Assembly: GCA_022749755.1 (NCBI GenBank)
Contig: CM040443.1
Location: forward strand, 13,531,744-13,595,743
From: Azadirachta indica
Lineage: Eukaryota > Streptophyta > Magnoliopsida > Sapindales > Meliaceae
DNA length: 64,000 nucleotides
Direction: 5' to 3'
Below are positions 37,386 through 49,000 of this stretch, piece by piece; the first letter of the stretch is position 1; each line of letters begins with the position of its first letter. Both the position numbers and the translations under genes were made by a program. Under the pieces are notes generated by a model, which worked only from the letters and a program-made list of their open reading frames with translations, did no database searches and was not told where the DNA came from.

Positions 37386-38400
37386 TAAGCTTTCTGTCAT
37401 TCTCCTAATCTAATCTGCTAATGCCGTACCGTCTACAAACCCTATTGTAACTAATATGCTTCCGGTGATGTTGTTACTAAACTGCCTAGAGTAAACAAAT
37501 TTGTGTGAATGAAAGAACATTTCCCGGGTAAGAGTTAGGCTTGGTTTGATATTTGTGTTGATTCTCCTATAAATTGAAAGCAAAGCTAAAAATGTATGTA
37601 CCGACATCAAGTTAGATGGTAGTCACATATTTTTCCATGGATATTTATCAGATAATACTTTTATCTCACACTAGCTATGGCTTAAAAACAGTCTTGTAAG
37701 AAACAGTTACTTCGTTGTAGCCATTGGAGTGAAATATTGTAGAAGTCATGAAGTTGTTGCCGGAAATTAAAGCAGTAGGATTATTATGTTACAAGAAGGC
37801 ATCTTTTGAATTTGATAGGTGAAAGTAAAACAAATGCTAGAATAATCTTTGAAACTTTTTCTTATGAATAATCAAGGAAGAAGAGTCAGTCGGGTGACTC
37901 AGAATATGATTCATGCTTTGCTTCATGTATACCTCCAATATAATTTAAATAGAATATTTCCTTCACAATTAGAATATGACAAAATATAAAAGCTATTTTA
38001 GTTAAATTGAAGCTATCTTTCTATCCTATATTCCTATTCAAGATTAAACATTAAAATTCGTTTCAGACTGGTTTTGATTTTGTTATTTTACTTCTTTATT
38101 TAACACCAAAAGAACATATTATTATTTAAGGTGACATTATTATTTTTATTTTTTATCTCAAGATTTTAGGTTTTTCACAATATAACTTTTTTCTCTTAAA
38201 ACATTGCATAGTATAAAATACTTGTATTTTATTTTTAAAAATTTTATTTTATTTTCTTTTAATAGTCTTAAAATGTGTAAAAATTTTCCTTAAAAAGTTA
38301 TAAGAAACAGACCACATAATCTTTTGATTATAATTAGAGATGAATTTTCGGGATAATTAATTTTTTTCATTTATTGAAAATAAAAAATCAAGTAAATAGG
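37386..38400. other. Spacer between copies B and C
   Basis: No gene is seen. The section 37795-38160 resembles the region downstream of copy D at 50220-50460 (TCTTTTGAATTTGATAGGTG, CACCAAAAGA.CATATT), so it is a duplicated 3' flank. The rest is AT-rich. Confidence 0.5.
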
Positions 38401-38417
38401 ATGAGTGATAGCATTCT

Positions 38418-38615
38418 CACGTCATTCTGAGGGGTCGAATATTTTGCATGGCATGGTGACGTGGAGACTCTTCGTTGGGTGTAGTTTATAGCCGAGAAAG
38501 CAGCACTCGATACCTAACCGTGTAATTTTATTCGTCCAAGTCCCACAACGTTTCCTAAAAATTTGACACTCTCTACTTTTATATATAGATAAAGAGACTA
38601 CTACTTTCTTTGAAA
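38418..38615 (+). promoter_or_regulatory. Copy C promoter
   Basis: Two ACGT-core elements face each other: CACGTCA (38418-38424, the reverse complement of TGACGTG) and TGACGTGG (38457-38464). A clear TATA box, TATATATA, lies at 38580-38587, about 90 bases before the ATG. Apart from the TGACGTGG region, the upstream DNA differs from that of copies A, B, D and E. There is no sign of a leader intron, so copy C probably starts translation in its first exon. Confidence 0.55.
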
Positions 38616-38676
38616 CTAAGAAATTTTCTTTCTTATTTGCTAAGCAACCAAACAGAAACAGAGAAAACAAAACAAA

Positions 38677-41600
38677 ATGTTCAGATGGATGCTTGCAGGT
38701 GCGGCCGCAGTGTGTGCAATTTGGCATTTAATTCGTGGTGATCGGGCTCCAGAGGGAGATAAACGTCCTTCATTTGGCTCTTCTGCCTCCAGAGTAAACT
38801 CTACTTCTGCTAAACCTTCTGCTTATAATACTAATTTGGATGAAACACCAATCAATTACTATGAGTTTTACCCCAATGTATCTGCTAGCACAACTACGAA
38901 AGGTCTAGTGTTGCTTCTCAGCAATCAGGAGATGGTAACAGCAACTCTACGGAAGGGACTAAGCCACCAGCTTCGCCCGATCAATCTACCAAGACTAAGG
39001 CTGATAGCTAATACTATGCCAGCAGCATCAGCTTGTGCTATTACAAACAGGTTTAGTGTTGCTTGTCAGCATTCAGGAGATGATAACAGTGAGTATATGG
39101 AAGGGAATAAGCCACCAGCTTCCTCTGGTCAATCTACGAAGACTAAGGCTGAGGCCAAGACTATGCCAGCAGCATCAGCTAGTTCTACCACAAAAAGGTC
39201 TAGTGTTGCTTCTCAGCTTTCAGGAGACGGTAACAGCAAGTCTATGGAAGGGACTAGCACACCACCTTCTCCTGATCAATCTACCGAGACTAAGGCTGAG
39301 GCTAACACTATGACGGCAGCATCAGCCAGTACTACAACAAAAAGGTCTAGTCTAGCTTCGCAGCAATCAGGAGATGGTAACAATATTTCTGCGGAAGGGA
39401 ATAAGCTGCCTGCTTCACCTGATCAACCTACCAAGACTAAGGCTGATGCTGATGCTAAGGCTGAGGCAGCAGCATCAGCTAGTACTACTACAAAAGGGCC
39501 TGGTGTTGCTTCTCAGCATTCAGGAGATGGTAACAAGAAGTCTATGGAAGGGACTAACTTACCACCTTCACCTGATCAATCTACCAAGACTAAGGCTGAG
39601 GCTAAGACTATGCCGGCAGCATCAGCTAGTACTACTACAAAAAGGTCTAGTGTTGCTACCAAGCACTCAAGAGATGGTAACAGTAAGTCTATGGAAGGTA
39701 CTAACCCACCACCTTCACCCGATCAATCTACCAAGACTAAGGCTGAGGCTAAGACTATGCCGGCAGCATCAGCTAGTACTACTACAAAAAGGTCTAGTGT
39801 TGCTACCAAGCACTCAAGAGATGGTAACAATAAGTCTATGGAAGGTACTAACCCACCACCTTCACCCGATCAATCTACCAAGACTAAGGCTGAGGCTAAG
39901 GCTGAGGCTAAGGCTAAGCCAGTAGCATCAGCTGTCACTACTACAAAAAGGTCTACTGTTGCTACCCAGCACTCAGGAGATGGTAACAGTGATTCTACGG
40001 AAGGGACTAAGCCGCCAGCTTCACCTGATCAATCTACCAAGACAAAGGCTAAGGCTGAGGCTGAGGCTCAGCCAGCATCAGCTGGTGCTCCTACAAAAGG
40101 GTCTAGTTTTGCTTCCCAGCACTCAGGAGATGGTAACAGTAATTCTATGGAAGAGACTAAGCAGCCACCTTCACCTGATCAATCTGCTAAGACTAAGGCT
40201 AAGGCTAAGGCGAAGGCTAAGGCTAAGGCTAAGCCAGCAGCATCAACTGGTACTACTACAAAAATGTCTACCGTTGCTTCTCAGCATTCAGGAGATGGTA
40301 ACAGTAATTCTACAAAAGCGAGTAAGCCACCAGCTTCACCTGATCAATCTACCAAGCCAAAGGCTGAGGCTAAGGCTATGCCAGCAGCATCAGCTGGCAG
40401 TGCTACAAAAATGTCTTGTGTTGCTTCTCAGCATTCAGGAGACGGTACCAGTAAGTCTATGGAGTGGACTAAGCGACCAGCTTCACGAGATCAATCTACC
40501 AAGGATAATGCTATATCAGCAGCATCAGCATCTTCCTTCAAGCTTACTCTGTCCCCATTTCACCGTACTTCAGCAGATCAGCTGATGGATCCGAAGGGTG
40601 CATCACCCATTTACATGATTCCCAAGGATATTGAAAGTCTGATCAAGAAAGATCTTGTGCCTGCTGTTTTGGAGAAGCCATTGTCTCCATCTACCTACAA
40701 GGATTACTTTGCTGCTCTGTTATATGCTGAGGATTTCTACCTTGAGGTGATTTGTTGACAAGCTATCCCCCTTTAAGTCTTCCTGCTGTTCAGTACTGTG
40801 AAATAACTTCATTTCTACCATCGTATATTATATTGTGTATACTTTTGTTCATTGAAGAAAGCATTTGTTTGGTTTTGAAAACTGCATTGATAATTGTTCG
40901 TGGTTCAAATTATGCTGCAATTTGAATGGTCTCTGTTTCTCTTTTGATTTATCAGCTAACCTTATTGGAGCAAGCCTATTTAGATTTCTCTTCGGAATTT
41001 TTTAATTATTATTTTCATGATTTCTGATTGTGTTTAGATAAATTTGTGCCTTTCCTTTGAACAGAAGTGGAGCGATTTCCAGTTATGGGATGTGACACTG
41101 AGGTTGCATGATGATGCAACTTATGATAAGTCAGTCAAGAATAAGAATGCTCAGAAGGATGATAAAATCTTCGTAGCCTTCAAAATTGATTCTGTTCCTG
41201 AGAGACGACCGTTTCTTTTAGCTAGGGATTTTGTCTATGCACGGCGTTCAGGCAGCGAGTCCAAGAAGCTTCAAGTAAGCCTCCTAAACTTTCAAACATA
41301 TAATTTATAGAATCTCTGGCTTTGCTTTAATGATAATTATGGATATCTTCCAAATTAAATATCTGTTTAGGTCTCTTTCTTCCTATATTTTGAAATATCA
41401 AGCATATAATTAAAATAATCCTTCCACTTGAACTTCAGAAAGACCTACTCATTGCACACATATTGTAGGAAAGGAGTGTGATATATGAGAGTTATAACTT
41501 GGAACAGATAAAGATAGAAAAGAGTAGGAATGGGAACAAATAGAGGGAAGTGAGGGAGAAAGCCCTATTCTCCTTTGCATTATAATTATATTATATCAGA

Positions 41601-43030
41601 AACATAATTTAAGGCTATATTTATTCTGGCAACCACATTGTATCCTTTAGATGGAAGCAAATGGAACATAAAGAGTTATGTACAGCATATTAATAAATCT
41701 GCATGACTTTCTCTTGATTTTCATACAAGGGATCAATTTCATAAGTACTTTTCTTGAGCATACATAAAATACTGGTAGCTACTACCCATTAAGATTTTAT
41801 CAATCAAAGCATTCTTGGGCTTGAACTTCAGATTTAGGAACAAATGCGCTGTTTAAGGATAGATTTAACCTCTGCACAAGGAAATCCACCCAATTCAGTG
41901 TTATAAGCTGACACTCATCCCAAAGTGCTATTTCACTGATCTTTTGCAAGTGTTCTAATTTAGAAACTAATTTTGCCTAAGATTTGGATCCATTTATAGC
42001 AAATTAATTTCGAAAATTCATTCATTTTGTTCTGGTTTATCTCTAGCTTTTCCAGAATATTTACGTTCTCAAATTTGACCAGGGTTTTCTGTATGGAGTG
42101 GTGAACAATACCTTGTTGGTTGAATTTGAAAAAGATTTTTATACCCAGCATCGTCCATACTACCGATATGATATTAGCTTCTCATTCAATAGAGTCTGTT
42201 TGAAACGGGCTCACCAAGCAATTGCAGCTGCATCGGATCCTTTATTCAAGAACTTCCTTTTTCCCGAGTGTGTCTCCCGAAAAACCATCCCTCCCCCAGC
42301 ACCTTGTCTTTATAGCAATTATGAACTAGATTCCGATAGCAATTCGGCAGTCCGTCGGATCTTAAGCTTTGAAGGCCAGCCACCTTATCTTGTAGAGGGT
42401 CCCCTCTCCGTAGAAGTTTTGAAAAATGAATATGGAGATATTACTGAAATTATACCCTCAAAAACTGGAATTGTTGTTGTTCGAGAAGCTGTTCTCCAAA
42501 TTTATCAGCGCTCACCGAAGATTCGAATTCTTGTATGTGCTCCTGTGAATAGAACATGTGATGTGCTTATGGGAAATTTGATGGATGACATTCCTGAGTC
42601 AGATATGTTTCGAGCCAATGCTGCATTTAGAGAAATGGACGGAGTACCAGATGACATTCTCCCACTATGTCTTTATGAAGGGGAGCGTTTTTCCTGTCCT
42701 TCACTTGAGGATTTGAGGCAATACAGGGTCGTATTTTCAACTTTTGTAAGTAGCTTTCGCCTTCATAATGAAGGCATAACCACTGGACATTTTAGCCATA
42801 TTTTTCTGGTGGATGCGTCATCTGCTATTGAGCCAGAGACGATAATAGCTCTCAGTAATTTGGCTAATGAGGACACGACTGTCATAGTCACTGGTGCTTA
42901 CAATGATTATCCACGTTGGGTCCGCTCTGATATTGCTAGGAAGAATGGATTAAGAACATCATATTTTCAAAGACTTAGTGAGACTAAATCATATTGGAGT
43001 TTCGATCCAATGTTCATTACGCAGCTGTAA
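38677..43030 (+). CDS. Copy C: SDE3/MOV10-like pseudohelicase with long repeat domain
   Basis: Exons read as 38677-40746, 41065-41274 and 42083-43030, phase 0 throughout, 1,075 residues. The N-terminus (MFRWMLAGAAAVCAIWHLI) is hydrophobic and could be a membrane anchor. NYYEFYPN near residue 60 matches YYYECYPN of copies A and D. Residues about 70-615 are eleven 49-residue repeats rich in Lys, Ala, Ser and Pro. Then come PIYMIPKDIESLIKKDL, YKDYFAALLYAEDFYLE and the conserved SDE3 N-terminal region in exon 3 (ERRPFLLARDFVYARRSG). Exon 4 holds a degenerate first RecA domain: GPLSV, insertion and PSKTGIVVV for Walker A, CAPVNRTCD for motif Ia, VDAS for DEAG, and GAYNDYPRWV for motif III. The protein ends at FITQL, just where SDE3 motif IV (NYR) would follow. 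No second RecA domain is seen. All exons are open, so it is likely expressed; its function is unknown. Confidence 0.77.
38885..40510 (+). repeat. Eleven-unit coding minisatellite, 147 bp core unit, in copy C
   Basis: Each unit encodes an ASxTTK motif, RSSVAxxHSGDGNSxS, (M/T)EGTxPPxSPDQSTKTK and a Lys/Ala/Glu linker. Two neighbouring units (start Met codons at 39610 and 39757) are exactly 147 bases apart and almost identical, so expansion is recent. Linker length varies through the hexamer AAGGCT/GAGGCT, which gives KAKAKAK or KAEAKAE runs. The first unit (about 38905-39010) is read in a shifted frame because one A is missing (AAAGGT for AAAAGGT), and the frame is restored by about 39015. Repeat length is divisible by three, which leaves long spurious frames open in the same region. 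Confidence 0.9.
40195..40233 (+). repeat. AAGGCT hexamer microsatellite in copy C
   Basis: Six to seven tandem AAGGCT-type hexamers, with one AAGGCG variant, encode a (Lys-Ala)n run in the linker after the ninth 49-residue unit. Other linkers carry one to four such hexamers, so this is the longest. In-frame length change is expected between individuals. Confidence 0.85.
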
Positions 43031-45190
43031 ACTTCAAGAGAAGAATCGGATGAAACTTTAAACTTTTGTCATTTTCCTTAATCTAATCTGCTAATGCAGT
43101 AGCAGCTACAATCTCCACGGTAACTACTATGGTTCTGGTGATGTTGTTACTTGTTACTAATTTTGCTTTGTGTAAATATGTGTGAACGCAAGAACATACC
43201 CTCAGTAAAGTTATTTGGTAATTGTTACTCCTTTATCTTTTTTAAACTGGTGAATTCTGAATTGCTTATCACGCACTCTATGATCATCAATTAGTTCCGC
43301 TCTCGTGCATTGACGAGGACTAAACTACTCCCATAGATTTTCTCTCTTTTTTTTCTTTTTTTTTAAGGCACTGTATATACATATTGTAGCGTTGTATTGT
43401 ACCGTTCTATTTGTCAGATTGCTTGCACAATAATACAACATGAGGCAGCTGATTGAGGAGAAGCCAGCAGATTGCTGTATTAAATACTTTCCCTTCTTTT
43501 TAACTCATTAAGATCTTTTCACTCACGTGCATAAACAACCAGGTACAATGACAATGTTATGGCTACATCAGTTAGTAAGAAATCTTTTTTTTTTTTTTTT
43601 TTTCTCGGTTGTTGAATTCTCAGAAGTTTAATTTTTTGTACAACTATTATTAAATGTGTTGTTAAAATTTTAAATTATTTTAATACTTTACTTAATTATT
43701 TCTGTTTTTCCACCAACTGCATATTATTCCATTTAACCTTCGTGCCTAAAATATGAGTGTATTTTGAGTCCATGTGAATTCAATTCATATGCCATATCGG
43801 TCTGTTATTATTACTATTATTTTTTTTTACGCTGGTGCTAACTTAACCCATTTACCACCTCTAATTATTTTCTACATTTTTATTTATCCAAAGATCAATT
43901 AATTGTTATAAATATTAAATTTTTACTTTTTCCTTTATGGAAAAAATAATAATATTATCACTGTTTTAAAATTTTTGTAAAACATATTTTTAATGATACA
44001 ATTTTGACCTTAAGAAATATTGTATTAGAAATAATCACATATTTAATTAAACTCATGATACTTTTTTTAATTAAAAATATTTTCATTGGTAAAGTATTTT
44101 TAAGTATTTTATAGAAGTCTTGATAAACGCGCACACACACTAATCATAAAAATTCTTGTCTTATAAGTAAAAGAATTCTAAGTATGTAGTTTTCTTGCCA
44201 GAGAAGGGTTTTCAATTGTACAGTTTTTTTATAAAAAGTTTCAATTATATGAAATATAAAATTAAATAAGAAATTTTATAAAGAAAAAAATTATTTTATA
44301 AGAAAAATATTAATAAATAGGTATAAAAAGAAAAGGTATGCTTGATTAATTTATTATTATATAATTTAAAAATAAATAATTAAAAATATAAAAAGTAAGA
44401 GTACCTATTTAAATCAATGTACAATAATGGGCGGCTTAATTGTAAATGATATTTTAATTCAAAAGTGTAAAATCCGGGCTGAAATGGGTATTTTACCCAA
44501 AATTTTCATCATCTTAATATTTTACTGGGAGATTCTGTCAAGGCCTGGGGGCGATGGCCCCCTCAAATTCTTGAAGAGCACCACTACTGCATATATAATT
44601 GTTAGGGAGATTTTTAATAGTAATTAATTTAGGAATTTAAATTTTTAAAATGATTATTATTTAAAATTTATAAAAAAAATGATTTAATTAGATTAAAATA
44701 TTTTAAAAAAATTTTAAAAAATAACGATATTTATTTTTAATAGAGATATTTTAGTTAAAAAAATTTAAGTGAATCATTTTTAAACAAATTTTAAACAGTA
44801 AATATCGCTGAAAATACAGTTTAAATTTGAGATATTTTGGTTAATAATATTAATTGTTAATATTATATTATAAACCTTCGGAGAGTTTAGATATTGATTT
44901 ATATAGTCCATTCCAGATATCTCTGTACAAATATTGAGAGTTTGAATATTGACTTATATATATAACTATCTACACAGTATTGTGATCTCTAGTTTCGTAT
45001 TAAAAGAACTGTACTTCCATATTAATGGGAACCCTTACCCTTTATATGAAGAACTCTTGTCAAAAGGCATAATTCGAGCACACGCTTCCAATTGGTTGAT
45101 TCTTTTCTTGAGGTTTTGACCTCTAATTGGTTAATTCTTTTCTTAACCTCAACAAAAGAAGAAATTTATTTTTAACTAAAATGATAATGC
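43031..45190. repeat. Spacer between copies C and D, with partial copy of the duplicated spacer
   Basis: 43031-43480 is the 3' flank shared with copy A (for example ATGAGGCAGCTGATTGAGGA at 43439). About 43620-44150 matches the spacers at 28700-29080 and 53340-53830. 44430-44600 is a short, less AT-rich island (AGGCCTGGGGGCGATGGCC near 44541) of unknown origin. No gene is recognised. Confidence 0.55.
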
Positions 45191-45204
45191 TTTAAGAATT
45201 GTAA

Positions 45205-45460
45205 GCCACGTGGCAATAAGAATTGCTTTTTTGTCAGCTTTTACTGTCTCTTGTACCCTTTTAATATTGTGTATTTTAAGATCTGCCATGTCAGGTGGGT
45301 GTACCGATGACGTGGCGACCCTTGGTTGTGCTCATGTAAAAATGAGTAGTAACGGGATTCACTCTTCATTTCCAGTCACTGGCTTCATTTCATTTCAAGC
45401 TCTCTAATAATATCCAAACATCTGTAACTCATCTCATTTGGTGAAGAATCAGAAGGGAAG
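45205..45460 (+). promoter_or_regulatory. Copy D promoter and non-coding first exon
   Basis: A palindromic G-box, GCCACGTGGC, lies at 45205-45214 and TGACGTGG at 45308-45315, about 100 bases apart. The family promoter block surrounds the second site. Non-coding exon 1 ends at 45460 before GTAAAT; its intron ends at 45995. Copy B keeps the surrounding sequence of the G-box (near 32110) but has GCCACGAGGT, so the palindrome is lost there. Confidence 0.55.
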
Positions 45461-46001
45461 GTAAATCCTCTTGGTTTTGATCTTTTATTTGCTTTAATGT
45501 CACGATAGTTGCCATTTAATTTTTAGTGTTTAATGGAGGTTAATGACTTCTGTTCATGTGTCATCAACATTCAATGCACATGCGTTGTCTTTCTGGTGAA
45601 AGCTTTCGTTTTTAGTTGTCAATGAAAGAGAGGAAGAGAGAAAGAGTTTTGATTCATTTATTTCAAGCTTGAGACTACTTACCTTGTTTAAACAAATTGC
45701 TAAAACCTTATTTATAACTGTTATATTTCTCATCAGAAAGACTTCTGGAATTCAGATTATCATTCACTGCGTTTCTCTCCTGGCATAAAATTATTTGCAT
45801 ACTTAATTTAATGTTTCTGATCTTCTAATTACCGAGAAACTGTTGAAAAATTAAGAAGAAGTTGGATGTCAAATGTTCTAATTTAATTTAATCAGTTGGA
45901 GAGTTTTTTAGACCTATGAGTTGGTGGAGTCTGAGATTTTTCCTTTCTGATAAGACTAAAAGCTGTACAAATGGATGTTTTTTGATTGATTGCAGAACAA
46001 C

Positions 46002-49000
46002 ATGTGTGTGTTTCTTAAAATTTTGCGATGCATTCTTTGCTGCGAAGACGAAGATTATGATGCAAATGACTATGAGATTTCAGGGAGAGACCCTTTACTT
46101 CAATCATCTTCTCATAGTAATAATAATCTGCCTCGGTATTTTGATCGGACCCCAATCTATTACTATGAATGTTACCCAAATTTATCGGCTAGTAGCTCGA
46201 CTACGAAAAAGCCTAGTGCTGTGTCTCAGCAATCACAATACGGTAACAAGTCAATGAATAAGACGAATGAAGTGTCTGAGAGTTTGAAGAGCTCAGGACC
46301 CTCACCACCTTCATTTTCCTATAACCAAGTCCCATCTCAACCTTCACCTCAATCTTTACCAAAACTGAATCCATCTTCTTCCCCTTCTCCATCATCTTCT
46401 GAAGCATACATTTCTGTCTCTAATTCCAAAACGTCTACTTCTAATCGATCACTGTCACCTCCCAAAGGCCCACAGTCTTCGATGCAATCATCATCATTTT
46501 CTAATCCTGCATCGGCTTCATCTAAGTCATTTGTATCCCCAACTGGACCTCCTCCATCATCTTCTAGCCCATGTTTGGCATCATCTAGATCGCCAATTCC
46601 TCCTCCTGAAGCATCCCCGTCAGTCCCTAAATCTGCATCATCCTCTCTTGGTCCATCTTTAGCTTCACCTCAACCACCTCAATCATCTGCAAAGGCTAAC
46701 CCGCCAGCAACTCTGATCAAACCATCACCATGTTTATGTGGTTCATGTCAGTTTCCCTCCACACCAATTCCATCATCTCTGAAGGTCCCTGTGTCATCCA
46801 ATTCGACTCTGTCTCCACTTCCTTCTGATTCAACAAATCAGCAGAAGAAAGCTAACTATACATTGATTCAGAAGAGCACGATGCCTATTTACAAGATACC
46901 CGAGGACATTGAAAATTTGATCAAGAAAGATATAGTGCCTGATATTTTGAAGAAGCCATTGTCTCCATCTACTTACAAGGATTACTTCGCTGCTCTTCTA
47001 TATGCCGAGGATTTCTACCACGAGGTGATTATTAACAATGCCTTTCTTCATATTCTTCTTTATTGTGAAATTTCATGTGAGATAGCTTTATTTCTATCAT
47101 AATATATTATGTACACCTGCTGTTCACTGAAAACATATTGCAGATAGTCAGCTAGTAATTCGTTGTTTATAATAGTCTCAAATAAATGTAATCTAGGTGC
47201 CATGGCAATGCAAAAGATTTTTAAAATAAACTAGTACACAATCATGGAGTGGACACTAATAATTTTGGGGGAAGTTCCATTGTAAGGGATATGAATTGAG
47301 GGATTGGATCAAGTCATTATGTGATTCTGAAACAACGAATAGTAGCTTCCCCCAAAATTAAGGATTTTGATCTCCCAAAATTTTGATGTTCCTGCTCGTG
47401 CCCGTATAGAGGGCACGACTCGCCCTCTCCCCGTTCTACCGTCCAAAACATGCCCGATGAATACATATAGATGACGGAACGACATATTAAAAAATACGTG
47501 ATCTGATTTGATAGGCTGCCTGCAAAAATAGTTTATCGAAGGAATCTATCGAAACTCTTTATATCAGAACTTGAGAACAAAACAGCTGAAATTACTAAGA
47601 GTGCATTAGATAAATTGCAAAGCTTGGTGCTCTCTGGGCCCCATATGTTTCCTTACAACCTTAAGCGACCACTAAGAAATTATTAGACTGCATTTCATTT
47701 TATTAAAAAGAGTAGTGCTACTTGTGTGCCATTAGAGTCCTTAAGCTTTATTAGTAAACTGAAACATTTGAAACTATTTTCATATAAGTTTTCTCATGTT
47801 TCTTAATAGTGTTTGGATATTTTTGTGCCGTTAATTTGATCAGAAGTGGAGCAATTATCAGTTATGGGATGTGACATTGGAGCTACATGCAGCTGCAATT
47901 TATTGTAGATCAATCAAAAAGAAGAATTTGGAGAAGAATCATAAGAAAGATGATAAATTGTTTGTAGCCTTCGAAATAGATTCTGTTCCTGAAAGACGAC
48001 CGTTTCTTCTGTCTAGGGATTTTGTCTATGCACGGCGTTCGGGCAAAGAATCCAGGAAGTTTCAGGTAAGTCTCCTGAACTTTCAAACATATAATTTATA
48101 GAATCTCTCACTTTGCTTTGATGATAATTATGGATATCTTCCAAATTTAAGTATATATTTTATGTCTCTTTCTCCCTATATTTTGAAATGTCAAGCATAT
48201 AATTCAAATAATCCTTCCACTTGAACTTCTGAAAGACCTGCTCACTGCACACATATTCTAGGAAAGGGAGTGTGATATACGAGAGTTAGAACTTGGAACA
48301 GATCAAAGATAGAAAAGGAAAAAGAAAGGAAATGAGAGAAAAGTGCAGGAAAGGGGAACGAATAGAGAGAAGTGAGGTAAAAAAAAAACACTATCTTCCA
48401 TTGTATTAATAATTAAATTATATCAGAATTATAGTTTAAGGCTCTCTTTGTTCTGGCATGCACATTGTATCATTTAGATGGAAGCAAATGCAACTCACAG
48501 AGTTCTGTGCAGCACATTAATAAATCCACATGAATTTCTCTTGATTTTTATACAAGTGATCAATTGCATAAGTATTTTACTTCAGCACACATATACTGGC
48601 AGCTGATAAGGCATTAAGATTTTATTAATTGAACCGTTGTTCGGCTTGAACTTCAGATTCAGGAACAATAGCACTATTTAAAACCAGAATTTAACTTTTG
48701 CACAAGGATATCCAATCAATTTAGTGATACAAGCTGAACTCAGCCCAAAATGCTATTTCATTTGATCTTTTGCCAGTCATCTAATTTAGAATCTAATTAT
48801 GCCAAAGACTTGGATCCATTTCTAGCTGGTTAATTTCAAAATATTCAGTCGTACTTTCGGGTTTATCTCCAGCTTTTCTAGAATATTTATTTCCTCAAAT
48901 CCTGACCAGGGTTTTCTGTACCGAGTGGTGAAGGGCAATACCGTGTTGGTTGAATTTGAAAAAGATTTTTATACCCAGCATCATCCAAACTACCGATATG

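Noticed and set aside
38422..38727. 101-codon minus-strand frame at the start of copy C
   Set aside because: It covers the copy C promoter, TATA box and first codons in antisense and shows no known motif.
39035..40585. Three open frames rich in Leu/Arg/Gln (39035-39313, 39374-39925, 39959-40585) within copy C
   Set aside because: They are the +1 frame of the 147-bp repeats. The unit length is a multiple of three, so one stop-free shadow frame stays open through many units. The main frame continues into conserved SDE3-like sequence.
45210..45407. 65-codon frame over the copy D leader
   Set aside because: It overlaps the conserved promoter and non-coding exon and is not kept in the other copies.
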